From: Diploscapter coronatus
Taxonomy: Eukaryota; Nematoda; Chromadorea; Rhabditida; Rhabditidae
DNA: 64,000 nt
Direction of reading: 5' to 3'
Assembly: GCA_964036155.1 (NCBI GenBank)
Contig: OZ038422.1
Span: forward strand, 35,797,201 to 35,861,200
The notes under the pieces are model-generated. The model searched no databases. It was not told the origin of the DNA and saw only the letters and a list, made by a program, of their open reading frames with translations. Shown here piece after piece: positions 1 through 12,611 of this stretch (positions are counted from its first letter, which is position 1; each line of letters opens with the position of its first letter). The translations under genes were made by a program, and so were the position numbers.

Positions 1-16
1 AGCGAGTCCGGTCGAA

Positions 17-3000
17 ATGCCGCATGTAGGGAAGCGATCGCGTTCCCGGGACAGACACCACAGGGACAGCAGAGACGGCAGAGAAGGGGGTCGAGAGGAC
101 CGGGGGTCGAATCAGAGGGACCGCGACAGACACTCGAGGGGCAATCGCGACAAGGAGCACGAACGCAGCAGCTCCAGGCAGCACAAGAGAAAGTCAGTCC
201 TCACCGATCAGGGAAACTCAAGTTCAGCCTTGAAAAATACGAAACTCAACGATTTTTTGGGGATCGCAATGTTCGACTTCCCGTTCAGAATTTTGCAAAT
301 TTTTCATTGAAGAAAATGCGTTCAGAAAGAACATTTTATCCGGAATTTAAAAATTACCAAATTTCAAGTGAAGGGTATAAATTTCAAGGGAATTTCCGTT
401 TTCGAGGCTTGATTTCATCATTTTCGTGAGAATTCAAAAATTACCATAGTTCTGTTGCAGAAGCCGTCGTCGTTCGCGCTCTCGAACGCCCAGTCGACCG
501 AAGTCGAGCAAGCGGAAACACAGAACTCCCAGCAGCGGATCCGATGACTCCGACCCAAGGTATGGGGATTTCATTTGGTAGTAATTGAAAGCCAGGCATA
601 AATATGGAGGATTAGGATAACGATTATTTTATCTGGGAAATTTTCCTAAAAATTAAAGTTGATTTTTCTAGCAAGAATAATTTATCTTGTCAGGAACTGT
701 AAAACTCGAAATAAGAGACTATTAAAAAGAAAAAAAAAAGCTTGAACATGGTATAGTAATTCTGTTTCGCATTTGATAGAATTTTCTCATTTTCAAAAAT
801 TTCCCGTTTTATCCTCAACCTTTGATCATTTCGTCGCGACAAGGATGTGCATCTCCCACTTTCAAATCAGATTTTTGTGCACCAAAATACCTGTGTTGCA
901 TGATTCTCGATAACCTAGTATCCATGGAGATAGATTATCTTTCTTTTGACTCTTTGGCGAAAATGACTTATTCCCGCGGATGCGTGTTATCCTTTTGCCG
1001 ATTAAACTGAAAGGATGAAAGAATACGATTGCCGCAGTGCAATACCACTGCATTCATGCTCATTCGCATATTCTCGTCCACGAGCGAGCTGCTGCTTCTC
1101 CCTTTCACAAATATTCAATCCTCGCATCTTTGGGTTCAAAGTATTCCTAATTCATAGGTGTAGATAAAATTTAGATATTGGGAACAAATTTGAAAAAAAT
1201 ATGATTTCCCTGAATTAGAAAAAGAAACCTACTCTTTTCAACATTGAAAGTTTATGAAGTGTTATTGACGGACTTTCAGTCAAGCTATAAAATTGTAAGG
1301 AGGGGGGTACACGAGACTGTTTTTTTCTATAGAAAAGTGATGCACAAGGAGGCGCGCAACGTGATTTTATCAGCAAATTTTGCCTCGAGAAGGGTATGTA
1401 ATAAAGATCTGGCTTAGGCTCTCTTAAACCCTGCCTAGGTCTGATTGTTGGAAAAAGTTGCCTTTTCACGATCATCTCTAAAATAGTAGTATTCCTTTCG
1501 GAAAATCGAACTCTGAAATGATATAGTAATTGAGAAAATTAGTTCTATAGAATTGATTACTTGATAGAAAAATCTGGTCTATTTCCAGAATGGACTCGAC
1601 GACGCTGTTCGGCGAATTGGTGCGGAACCACGGCGAGTCGGCGAAGAGTGCGCTGAGGAGGAAGAACAAGCACAAGAAGAGGAAGAGAAAGAGAGACTCG
1701 TCCTCGTCGACGTCGAGTAGTGACGAAGCCCGACCAAGCGGGAGTATAGGCAACATGCCCGTCTTGCCTCCCTCCAGTAGCAGTCAACTCATCAACATCC
1801 CCATGCCCTGTCCTCCGCCCGTTCCCAACTTCTACTATCAACCTCCTACGGTTCGATTTTTGCTCAATTTTATTATTTTTTAGAAAAGAAACCTATAAAA
1901 TTTGGGGTAATTGCTATATATGGCGAGATGACGAAATGACGATACCCATATGGATAGAAAAGTGGGGGGAAAGAGATAGGTCTCGTCACCTCATCTTCTC
2001 ATCAATAGAATTTGCCGAGTTTTGAAAGAAAGTAGTTTCAATCAAAGTTATGTGTTGTGAAAAACTTAGCGTGTGAAACTGACTGAAAATAATTTTAAAA
2101 AAAAATTAAAATCTAGAAAAAAAATAAGTTCACAGATAAAATTCCTGTTCAGATGATAGGCGGAGTGCGACCGCTTCCCCCTCCACCTGCGGGCCTCAAT
2201 TTTTCTATTCCGCCTCCGCCAATTCCGCCCATCAATTCGGGCGAAATGCAGATTCCTATGCCTCCACAGGTAACACATTTTTCTCCTTTTCACAATTCCG
2301 AAGAAAATTATTTCCAAAATTTTTAAACAAATTTCAGTACATTTCGACAGAAAAGATATTCCCAGATTTTTGCATTTAGCAATGAGAGATTTTAGCCATT
2401 CGATCATCCACCAGGAATAGGGATGCCTCCTCTCCAACCGCCCGGGCCTCCCCCCATCCAGCTGGCAGTGCCTCCTCAATTCCCCTCTCATCCCTCATCA
2501 CTTTCTACTTCCTCTCCTCCCTGGCATCATCAGCAACAACAGCAGCCACAACAACAGCAGCAGCAGCAACAACAACAACAACAACAACATGTTCAGAATC
2601 AGAATATGCAACAGCCGGTGAGAAATTTAGAAAGATTGCAAATTTTGGACTACTATAGTTTTTTTTGCCATATTCGCAAACATAGTGCACGTTATATAGG
2701 GCATAAGATCGAAGCGAGTAGACTGATTTTGATATAAAATGATTGAGGGTGGGGAGTAGATTACTCGGGGAAAAAATACCCTATCCCTATGCCCTATATG
2801 CCATGCACTACGCGTTTATACATCTGGTAAAAACTACAATAGACCGAAATTTCTCACGATTTTCTGTGAAAGAAGAGGGAACTTTTTCTCTGTAAAACTA
2901 GGGGGAAATCGAGGAGAAGAAGAAGAGCATAAAGTTCAATCTAATTTTTGTTTAATAGATTGAGAATTTTCGGAAAAATGAATAATGATTCCAAGAAATG

Positions 3001-6000
3001 AATTAAAAAAAACAATTAAAAATACCAATTCTAGCCAACCCCTCTCGGAATAATGCCGATGCCTCCGAGTCTTCCCTCCACTCCGGTTTCGGCAGTCCCC
3101 TCTCGCGTCCCAATCACTCAATTGCCCCTGCCGCCTGTTGTCCCGGAGTTGCCTGCACGACGGGTGCCCCAGCCTGTGTAAGTCCACATGGAAATTAAAA
3201 ACAAAATCTAAAAAAGTGGATTTGGATGTGTTTTGTCTAATTGCAAGAATTACTTGAATCAAATAAGTGATCATAAGTTTCCCTAGAATTTGCGAAGAAA
3301 TGCGATTTAACTTGATCGTCTATTTTAGCGTGTGCAACAAGTCAAAACCGTATCGGATGGACGATCATGAATGGGGCAGCAATTTCGTAGACAAATATGA
3401 TCTCCTGGAGCAGGTAAGAAATTAGTTAGGATTTTTACAAGAAAAAAAAATCTTTTAAAATGGCTTTTTCATAACTATTTTTGCAAGAAATCGGAGGAAT
3501 CATTTTTCACAAAAAAAAATTGTAATTTTGTTGATTTTAGGTTGGTGAAGGCACCTACGGTCAGGTCTACAAGGCAAGGGATCCTTCTAGTCGTAAGGGC
3601 TATTTGAAAAAAGAAAGGAGAACTAAGGAATTTGCAGAGGAACGGGTAGCGCTGAAGAAGGTTCGTCTGGAAAACGAAAAGGAGGGATTCCCCATTACTG
3701 CTGTCAGGGAAATCAAAATTCTCAGGTACGGACTGCGGCACTGCACTAGAATTTTGAATGGCAAAAAGAACTTTTCTCTCCACTTTTTTCCTTCTCTGGC
3801 AAAAATACTGTGTCGAAAATGGAGATGAATGGATTATTGTCATTATGGGGTGGGCACATAGTAAAAGACTAAAAACGGAAAATATTATCCAACTTGTAGA
3901 TTTAGCTCCAAAATATGATTTCTGATAGAGATGAAATAAGTAGAATAGATTGATCTCCAGAAAGATTTTGGCAAGATATAGCATGAACGATGAAATTCTA
4001 TATTTTAGGAATTTGGATCACAAGAACATCGTGAAACTGATCGACATCGTCACTGACAAGGCCTCTTACGAGGCGTTGCGGTCAGAACGAGGTTGTAAGT
4101 TATTTCTATCATCTTTTCAGAAGAAAAGCAATGAAACTTTTCACTGAATAGTCTAGAAATAGTCATTTTCTTCACAAAATATCTTAGCCTGATTCAATAT
4201 TTATAAATGAAAATAGGCAATTTTCTATTCTAGTGAATTTCTACCTGGTGTTCGAGTACGTGGACCACGACCTGATGGGTCTGTTGGAATCGCGCGACCT
4301 CGTCTCCTTCACCGACCAACAGGTCGGCGTCCTCTTCAGGCAGCTTGTTGATGTAAGTCTGCAAAATTTGATTAAGATTAAGTTTCTGTCTTTATTAATT
4401 CTTCGAAACATAATAGCATTTCACAAGAAACAAAACGCTCGAGTCTATTCTTCGGAAATTCCAAGATTGATATGATGAATCACATGATTCTCATCCTAAT
4501 AAGCAGAGAAACTTAAGCCAAATTTCGATTTTTTTTCCGAAAAATACTCTTACCAAGAAATCTTGCACTACTAAAAATATGAATATCAGAAATGTACAGG
4601 AGTAATTTTAGATGAAAATTGGATCTTTAAAAGAATCAAATTTGCAGGGCATAAAATACGCGCACGAGCAGAACTTCCTGCATCGCGACATCAAGTGCAG
4701 CAACATTCTCGTCAACAATAGGTAAATTTCACCTAAAATATTTCATCAAATTCAAATTTTCATACCGTATTTCACAGTGGCAATTTGAAGAAGCAGAAAT
4801 TTTTCCTGAAAAATCTCGCTAAATCAAATTTCACATATCACATTTCTTCCAGGGGCGAATTGAAAATCGCGGACTTTGGGTTGGCGCGTAGATTTTACGC
4901 CGACCAACAGCGGCCCTACACAAATCGAGTCATTACGCTGTGGTACAGACCGCCTGAGCTGCTGCTCGGAGAAGAGCATTACGGGCCTGCCATCGATGTT
5001 TGGAGCGTCGGGTAGGAAATTCGTTCTATCAATTCTTAAAATTTGGTTTTCCAAGAGACTTGTTCAAGTTCTTTTAAACTGATAGAAGGATTTTGTTCCT
5101 TGGTTAAAAGATTGTCAAAATACCAAACTTCGATATTATAAACTCCGAAAACCTTGAAAATATCTGATTTCTCTTTAAAAGATGAAACATTTCGTAAATT
5201 CCTCAAAATAAATTTGATTTTCCAGGTGCATTCTGGGCGAGTTTTTCGTGCGCAAGCCGCTATTTATGGGTAGCAACGAGCTGATGCAATTGGAGCTTAT
5301 TTCTAAGGTCTGACACTTGTATGAACCCTCAAAAATCTCAATTTTCGCAGGTTTGTGGAACCCCGGGTCCCGAGAACTGGCAGGGAGTGGACCAGTTGAG
5401 TCTATTTAAAACGCTCAGGCCCAAAATCTCCTATCCGAGGAAGTTGAAGGAGGATTATTTGGCGTACGTTTTGAGAACTTCATTTCGTATTTTTGTAATT
5501 TTTTTCGTAAGATTTCCATACGAGAAATATCTGGAAATTTAAAGAAATCCATTTGGAAATTACCTAAAGTCACGCAAATTAGAAAGAAAACGATCATTTT
5601 AAAATTGTCCCTTACAGAATAATGCCATCTCTGGCAGTGGATCTGATGGACAAAATGCTGATTTTGGACCCGTCGCGACGCATCACAGCCGCAGATGCTC
5701 TCAATCATCCCTGGTTCAGGAGCTTCGATCCAAGTCGAGTTCCTCCACTCAAACTACCTGAAAATCAGGTAGACAAATTAGAAATGAAAAATACGTGGAA
5801 GATAAATCAAATCAAAGTTTGAAAATTTTCAAGGACAACTTTTGCCGTAGTATCAAAGATGTTAACTTGATATCGAAGTACAAAAAAATAATCAGATAAA
5901 AACGAAAATATCCCGGGCTAAAAATTTACAATTTGATAATTAAAATGCAAAATGACTGTTTTGCAGGATTGTCACGAAATGTGGTCGAAGCGGCAGAAGA

Positions 6001-6478
6001 AGGAGAGGGACCGAGTGCGACAGGCCGCCGCTGCGCAAAATGCGCACAACTCCAACAATTCCAGTTCACATCAGGTAAATTTAGAAAAAAAAAACTTTAA
6101 AAACGATTGAACTGCAAAAGTGTTTCTTTACAAAAAAGAAAGGTTTTCGTACCAAATCATTATTTTCTACTTGGAATCTTCGGCAATTCAATGTTTTCAA
6201 GAAAAAAATGTTCTTTTAAATCAAAATTCTCAAAAAATACCTTATTCCGCTAGTTTCAGCAGTCCCACCAGCAGCAGCATCCGCCTCAGCCGAATGCGGC
6301 CCTCCCCGTGCCTGGCGTACCGCCTGGTCCCCCTGCAGTCGTTCTGCAGCGACAGCTTTCCGCTCACTCAGTTGGTGGTCATCCAGTCGGCCACTCAGCC
6401 CGTCCCCATTCCTCCCACTCTCACAATCAACCCCAACTCGTGCCTCCCCCTCATCCATCGACTGTCTGGCGACAGTAA
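17..6478 (+). CDS. cdk-12: Cyclin-dependent kinase 12 (CDK12/13 family)
   Basis: This is a nuclear kinase that, with cyclin K, phosphorylates the RNA polymerase II tail during elongation. Exons: 17-192, 461-559, 1589-1850, 2153-2269, 2396-2617, 3035-3177, 3329-3413, 3541-3592, 3638-3725, 4009-4094, 4234-4352, 4648-4721, 4853-5011, 5226-5307, 5351-5463, 5618-5768, 5967-6074, 6260-6478; all phases close, giving 784 aa. Order: Arg/Ser-rich N-terminus, Pro-rich stretch with a Gln run (about 2536-2590), kinase domain about residues 361-650. Visible motifs are [17 protein letters not shown] (D497), DFG (D515), T-loop Thr531 in [16 protein letters not shown], and the CDK12-specific tail DCHEMWSK, close to the nematode form. 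The reading frame is open upstream of ATG 17 to the window edge, so more RS-domain exons may lie outside. The exon 10 donor (4094) could alternatively lie 3 nt upstream. Confidence 0.95.
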
Positions 6479-8307
6479 GAGCTCCCATTCCAAACCCCAA
6501 GCTAGGCTAAATCAGGGATCAGCGCCGGTCATTTTACAATCATTTGGATATCGTGACTTGAAAATTTTAGAAAATGTTTCCTGAAAATCTCAAGCCATAA
6601 ATTTGTGTGTTGAAAGAATTCATTTCACTGATATTCTTCACTCTATTTAGCGAGACTTGAGATTTCCTGTTTACCTAAATTATGTTTCTATTCAGCTATT
6701 TGGAGCTTCATTTTTGCAGATTTATATCGAACTTTTTGATAACAAATTTAGCCAATTCTGTGATTTTTCTAAAATTGTATTAAATCGAATACCCAAAAAT
6801 ATGTAAATTGCCGTGCGCTGATTGCGCCACCTTTTTTATCGCCAATCACCCCACGTATTTCGTGTGAGTTATTTGTTATACTTTTTAGTCTTTTTTATCT
6901 CTTCACTTCTTATCTCTCGCTTTCCTTTTCTTTCTGCGTCTCTCCAATCACTATTCTCTATCGTCGTTTTATTTACCGGTTGTTACGGTTGAATTTTTCT
7001 TTTTTATTTTTGTTTCGAAAATTTTATTATCCGTAGTAGTTTTAATATCGTGTACTTCACAGAATTTTCTACCCGTATATTTTTATCATACTTTTTTATA
7101 ATAAAGTCTTATGAGGCGAACACCTTTTTGCGTGGGCGGATCTCTTCAAAGCGATTGGAAGCGGTGTGAATTTTTGCCTTTTAAAAATTTTGCTTTTAAG
7201 ATTCTTCAGAAAATAATTTACGTCGCAAATACTTTATAATTTCTTTTAAAAGTTGCGAAGAATGATTTTTCTTTCGAAAAATTCCATAACTTTTGAAAAC
7301 CCACAAAAATAGCTTCCAACTGCAATTTAGCTGCTATGCGTGTTTACCAATCGCGCACTAAATTCCAGAAGAAAAACTTACTTTTGAAAAATCCATCATT
7401 CGTTTTCCCTCGAATTTCCCCATATCATCGATTTCCATACAGTAATTCTCCTTCAATTCGTCTTCCATTTCGACCCCTTTCATTTCAACTCGCGATTTTC
7501 TTACAATTGTTACTCGTTCAAATGTGCTTATTTTATATGCAAAGAAAGAAAATATTGCTTGAAAATTTGCCAAATTATTAGAAGTATTTTCTTTCTCTGC
7601 AAAAAAGAATTATGAAAAACGTCTTTTGGTACCTGAAATGCAGGTTTATGATATTCAACTTTTCATTTCGATTAAACAATGCTATCTATCCTTATCATAA
7701 TATTCCCAGCTTTTCGTCGGCATTTTGTAAAATTCTCCCTGAAATCGCCTTCCATTTTGTGAAAGTCACCCACTTTCTTCTTCTATTAGTATTTCCCTGG
7801 AAAGGTGGTGATTTTTACAAAATGTAGAAGATGGTTTTAGGGAGACTATTATAACAATCGGATTTGTCCTCAAAATTCTGCTAAATCGTTCGGTTTGTGT
7901 TCTTGTAAAAGTAGGTTTACTAGATCATCATTTTATATATGAATCTGTGATTTATTTTGTTATACATTTATGTTAGAAGACGGTCTCATTTTGAGAAATA
8001 AAATTTGTTTAAATTCAATAATTTCAGATCCCACTTCTTAGTAAAAGTATGAAAAAGTCACTTTTCTAAATCTGCCATAAATATGTTTTCAGCATTTCAT
8101 ACTTTTCATTGTTTGTAACTTGAAAAACTCGTCAAATTGAACATTAAGCTCCCGTTTTACATTTCGCGATACGTAAAAATCAAATCAACAAAAATACGAT
8201 ACACACCGACATAAAATAAGAAAATAGCAACGAGTCTAGAAGAGTTTGGAAGGTTTTTACCTGGGCTGCTTGTTCGAATGATAACCTTGTTTGGAATATG
8301 TCTTGTC
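6479..8307. other. CDK12 3' UTR and intergenic gap
   Basis: This AT-rich stretch holds the CDK12 3' UTR up to about 7.12 kb and, from the other side, the MPLKIP 3' UTR. On the minus strand an AATAAA reads from 7951-7956 and may end MPLKIP transcripts. Short open frames here lack splice-bounded or family-like content, so no gene is called. Confidence 0.5.
7100..7105 (+). terminator. Probable CDK12 polyadenylation signal
   Basis: An AATAAA hexamer lies in a T-rich stretch about 620 nt after the CDK12 stop codon. It is the clearest downstream signal on this strand before composition changes. Confidence 0.5.
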
Positions 8308-9711
8308 CTATTCAGCAACCTCTGCCTGCTTCACTTGCTCCCTCTTTCTCTGTCTTTCCAATTCGGCCCAGGGATTGCAGGTCATCGCGGGAATCACGTA
8401 GTCTTTCGCCGTGTACATCGAGTCGTCCTGCTGAAATCTATTTGCTTTTTCATTTCGTTTTTATTTTGAAAAATTATTGGATTGGAAAATAAATTCCGCA
8501 ACCTCTGTTATTATTGATTGGAGAGAACGTCGATGTTCAAAAATTACGCTATTCATCTAGTTTCTCTTCTACGCGACTCACTATTTCACTCCAAAATTCA
8601 AATTATTGCTGCATGAATACCGACCTTGCTCTCCAATCAACGATAGTAAAATACAAGGCAAGTTGTAACATGAATTATCGCTCAACCTTAACGGCAAAAT
8701 TTCATGTTAGATTTCACAAATGAACAAGTTTGCCAAAAGTTCAGCAATAAAACCGGTATAATTGAATTTTTGCAGATAAATCTCCAATTTGTGCATTTCA
8801 CAAGAAAAAACAATTTTCAAATGAATTATCCTGAAATCATCCGATAGCCTTTTCTTTTTACCTTCCCATGAGCCTGTCCTCCACCTCTGTTCTGTCCCTG
8901 ATATCCCTGCTGCTGATAGTTTCCTCTCCAGTTTTGCCGATTCCCTCTTCCATATCCTTGTGCTTGTCCATTTCCTCTCCATCCCTGTCCTCGCCATTCA
9001 TTGTGATGTCCTCTGCCTCTGCCTCGATGCTGGAACCCTCCTCTATGCTGCTGTTGTCCATAGTTCTGGAATGACTGATGAGGCTGAGGCGGATCGTAGG
9101 GGCTCGACATATTCGCGTAGAAGTTTCCTCGGCCTGAAAATTGATACTTAGACACGCACGCGTTGCCTTTGCAAAAAATCTTGAGCTAGACTCGCGCTGT
9201 TTTTCTCTAGCATCTACCTCGCTCTGCGCATGAGGAACGACTAACAAACCCATCTGATGTTCAGCACAAAATGACCCGCTGATTGGACAATTTTTGTAAA
9301 GGCAATGAGCATGCGTTAGAAATGAATCTTCGTAAAGTAGGTTTTGAAAAAATACGAATTTCCGAAAAGAATCGAAAAGTGATGACAGAATCGGGCCTAT
9401 CCAATATTTACTTTTCTGAGGTAAACATTGATAAATCTTGAAGACTCCTTGCCAAAACTAATCGTTCCAAATTTAAAACTTCTCTTAAGAAAAGTTGATA
9501 ATCGAATTTGTTGAAAAGATGAAATCAAAGAATTTCTCAGGTTTTCTGAAATCCCACTTCATAATCATCTCCAGAAATGGATACCTCTGTAACCTCCACC
9601 TCCTCTGTTGTGGGGCGGTCTGCCATGCCCCCAGTTGCCTCTGCTTTGTCCTCCTGCATTCGAGTGACTCGACTGCGGCTGCATGCTCTGATCATTTGGA
9701 TCTTCCCACAT
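8308..9711 (-). CDS. MPLKIP/TTDN1-like RGG-rich protein
   Basis: Homologues (TTDN1, M-phase PLK1-interacting protein) are small nuclear Gly/Arg-rich proteins linked to non-photosensitive trichothiodystrophy and splicing. Exons on the minus strand: 9711-9585, 9133-8862, 8430-8308; phases close and give 173 aa, close to the 179 aa of the human protein. The first two exons code for a low-complexity Gly/Arg/Gln/Asn region with RGG and RGRG repeats. The last exon holds the family signature, DYVIPAMTCNPWAELER, matching the xYxxPSMxxDPWxxL box that ends vertebrate MPLKIP. The first ATG (MWEDPND) is used; no earlier in-frame ATG is joined by good splice sites. Because most of the protein is low complexity, the family call rests on the C-terminal box, the length and the layout. 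Confidence 0.7.
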
Positions 9712-10419
9712 TTTCTTCTTCTAAAAATTCAACTAATCTCCGACGACAAACTTTGTCGTCTCATTGTCGCTGTCTCGAAGATTCTGCGAAACCAGTGATT
9801 CCTACACAATTTTCTTGCGACTATGACAACAAACAACAGAATCTGTGGTCGAAATATCAGCAAAAATCAATAATACCCCCACAACGGACTGGTATTTTGT
9901 CGGTTGCTACCAAAAATTCTACGAAATCGGTGCTTTCGTCCAGATTTCTCATGACAGCGATAACGATCGACAAAGTTTGTCGCCGAAACATCAACAAAAA
10001 TCGATAAAATTTCGAGAAAATAACGAAATTCGCGAGAAAAACGAAATGTCTTGCTCGGCTTGGCTGACATATTTGCCAACGCCACATCACACACTGACAG
10101 AGTAATAATGTGCCAATGCACAAGTGCAAGCAGCCCTTGTCTTTCTGAATTTCCTCCCTTCGCCCTCTCCTCTCTCGCAAATCGAACCATCACTCACGTC
10201 AGGTCATTTCCCATTTCCATTTCCATTCAATTCCGTCCCATTTTTCAATTCACTCGTTTCATATTGATCTTTCAACTGTCGAATATCAATCGACACTCAT
10301 TGTTTTGTCAATTCTTCAAAATTCTCCTTCTTTTTTGTTGAAATTTTGAACTTGACAAAAAATCGACGTAAAGTGCAGATGGATATTTTCGTGATTTGCG
10401 TAATTCCAAAATTGTAGCA
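9712..10419. promoter_or_regulatory. Shared upstream region of MPLKIP (-) and MPC1 (+)
   Basis: The two genes are head to head with 708 nt between start codons, so this interval must hold both promoters. It contains the palindrome at 9741-9983 and, on the MPC1 side, a pyrimidine-rich tract at about 10133-10180 (CT-rich on the + strand). A TTGTAG acceptor-like site lies 2 nt before the MPC1 ATG. No TATA box is evident. Confidence 0.5.
9741..9983. repeat. Large imperfect palindrome between MPLKIP and MPC1
   Basis: The outer 30 or so bases on each side, both containing CGACAAACTTTGTCG, pair as inverted repeats, and similarity continues inward for roughly 100 bases per arm around a centre near 9870. 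A CGAAATATCAGCAAAAATC-like unit also recurs in direct orientation (about 9851 and 9984). It could be a fold-back element or a decayed tandem inverted duplication. No open frame of interest lies within it. Confidence 0.6.
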
Positions 10420-11550
10420 ATGTCCCGTGCAATGGTGGCCTACTTCCAGCGGTACTCGGCTCAGGAGTGGCGCCACTACTTTCTCTCCACGCACTTCTGG
10501 GGGTAAGACTTTTGAATCGTGAAAAATGCCTCAAAATTCCATTGGAAATTTTAGACCGGTCGCCAACTGGGGCCTGCCGCTGGCTGCTATCGCTGATTTG
10601 AAGGTTGGTTTTTTGCTAGATAAAAAGTCCAGGGAAATGGAAGGAAAGAATATTATGTCCAAGAAAAAATAGTCTGCACTCTAGAACTTTATCAGAAATT
10701 TCTTTGAAAAGTATTCCTCGAATTTACGACGACTTTCTATCCAAAATTCAAGAACCCTACAGTAATCCTAACGCTAATTTGGAGCTTGCTGTAAAACTCA
10801 CCAGTTCACCATGATCATAGTTTGTAAAATTCATCAGGATTTAGGGTTAGGAGTGTAGGGAAAATAAAGGACGGGTGGATTTTAAATGGTGCTCACAGCG
10901 AGCTAGGGAATTGTACAGGAAGTCTTAATTTTGTTTTAGAAGAACCCGGACATGATCTCGGGGAACATGACGACGGCGCTGTGCATCTACTCGTCGGTGT
11001 TCATGCGCTTTGCCTGGCACGTTCAGCCCAGGAATCTGCTCCTCTTCGCCTGTCACTGCACCAATTTTACCGCTCAGCTTGGACAAGTGGGATTTTTCGC
11101 CCAATTATTATAAAAAATTTCTACAAAATCTAATTTTCATTTCATATCCAATAATTCTTTTTATAAATATTTGAATAGAGGGATGGTTTTTATTTTTTCC
11201 TACTCTTATTTCTAAATTGGGTTACCAATACAGGAGCACAGGAATTAAACGTATTTTGGTGGGGAAAATATCTTAAAATACGGATGATACTAAATTTCAA
11301 TCTCTTCTTGCAAAACATTCATTCCATCGTATTACTGATAAATTTTGTTTTAAAAATTATTAAAGAAGAAAAGCTCAGAAAGTCTTAGATCTTTGGAAAA
11401 AAAATCATGTTCATGTTCTAGTTATCCCGTTACCTGAACCACAACGTGTTCCACTTCGTGGAAGACCCGATTGCGAAAGAACAGCGACTCGAAAGAGAGA
11501 GACGCTTGAAGGAGGCTGAACAGAAGCAAGAACAGGAAGGAAAGAAATAA
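10420..11550 (+). CDS. mpc-1: Mitochondrial pyruvate carrier subunit 1
   Basis: MPC1 pairs with MPC2 in the inner mitochondrial membrane to import pyruvate. Exons: 10420-10502, 10555-10603, 10940-11086, 11422-11550, giving 135 aa. Near-identical family blocks include [20 protein letters not shown], the MTTALCIYS segment and [20 protein letters not shown]. The hydrophobic helices match the small carrier fold. It carries a charged C-terminal extension (Glu/Arg/Lys/Gln-rich after EDPIAKEQ) that makes it longer than the 109-aa human protein. It is divergent from MPLKIP and converges on PDS5. Confidence 0.97.
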
Positions 11551-12110
11551 TTGACTAAATGAAGCCTAACCAGGAAAGGTACAATTATCCTTGAGACTTA
11601 TTTATAAAAAAAAATATGAAATTCAAGTGCCTTCATTAGAAATTTGAAAATTACTTACTTTTCAAGTAAGACAAGTGTGTACTTTTTGAAAATAGTGATT
11701 TTATCAGATTTGGAATAATTTGAATTCTTTGAAAAAAGCTCAAATGGTTTCAAAACAAGTAGTGTCTTAGAATCTAGTCGCTCGTCTTATGTATTCTTCC
11801 TTTTCCAAATTAGGACCAGGTGAATTTGCCAAAATTTTGCTAGTTTGTCAAAGCTATGTTCAGTTATCCTTAATTTTGGTTTTTACAAAAACAGGGCTCA
11901 AACCGTATAATTTTATTTCGAAAAACAAAGTTAATTTTTAAATTCTAGAAAATTTGTGCACTTCAAATAATCGTTCACGGGTTCTTAGACCGTTTGCTTC
12001 TAGAAAGATTATCATTTTTCAAATAAATTCTTTATTTTTTCTCAAAAGAATTGAAATTCAAAATGTTGAATTTCCAGCAAATAAAATAAAGCAAAAAAAA
12101 AGATTTACTG

Positions 12111-12230
12111 TATTATACACCGTCGGTACACCGACACCGGATTCTGGGGTGAGTGAGTGTAAGCAAAGGGAAGAAATAAGAAAAAGACTGTCTTTTGCAG
12201 GCAGCGTCGGTATTCCGGCGGTGTATAATA
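12111..12230. mobile_element. 120-bp MITE-like inverted repeat carrying splice-like signals
   Basis: The ends are inverted copies of TATTATACACCG followed by an imperfect CGG(T/A)..CCGAC continuation, about 25 bp per arm. The interior starts with GTGAGTGAGTG (from about 12149) and ends with a CTTTTGCAG (about 12200), that is, a plausible donor and acceptor of a ~52-nt intron lying between the arms. It lies in the gap between convergent MPC1 and PDS5. No coding capacity is seen; the class is unknown. Confidence 0.6.
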
Positions 12231-12611
12231 GAAGAGTCTAACAAATAATAAAATGATGATCATATACAAAGAATGAGATCTTATGTCTCTAAACAAGATA
12301 ATTCTACAAGAACTTCTTACCCGGAAAAACAAAAAATGAAGTTAAGCTTGATTGTAAAAGAAAATCGAGAAAAATACAGGAATTTGATGATTTTAAACAT
12401 TTTGGTGAGGACGAGAAAATTAAAAAAAAAAGATCCACGTTGGAATTGTCATTTTTGACAATTTGAAAATTAGAAGAAACAAAAAAGAAATGCAAAATTT
12501 TCTTCTAATTCCCAAATCCTCTCATTTACCCGCTTTGTGTTTCGGCACCGTTGCCCATCCTCCCTCCATTCATTCGCTCCTTATTTCGATTCTTGTTCCG
12601 CCCCAGCGGCT

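Noticed and set aside
2505..2690. Minus-strand Val/Ala-rich frame opposite the Gln run
   Set aside because: It is the antisense shadow of the CDK12 CAA/CAG repeat.
8826..9253. Overlapping minus-strand open frames of 109-131 codons
   Set aside because: They run through splice sites of the MPLKIP-like gene; only the frame joined by exons 9711-9585, 9133-8862 and 8430-8308 gives the family C-terminus.
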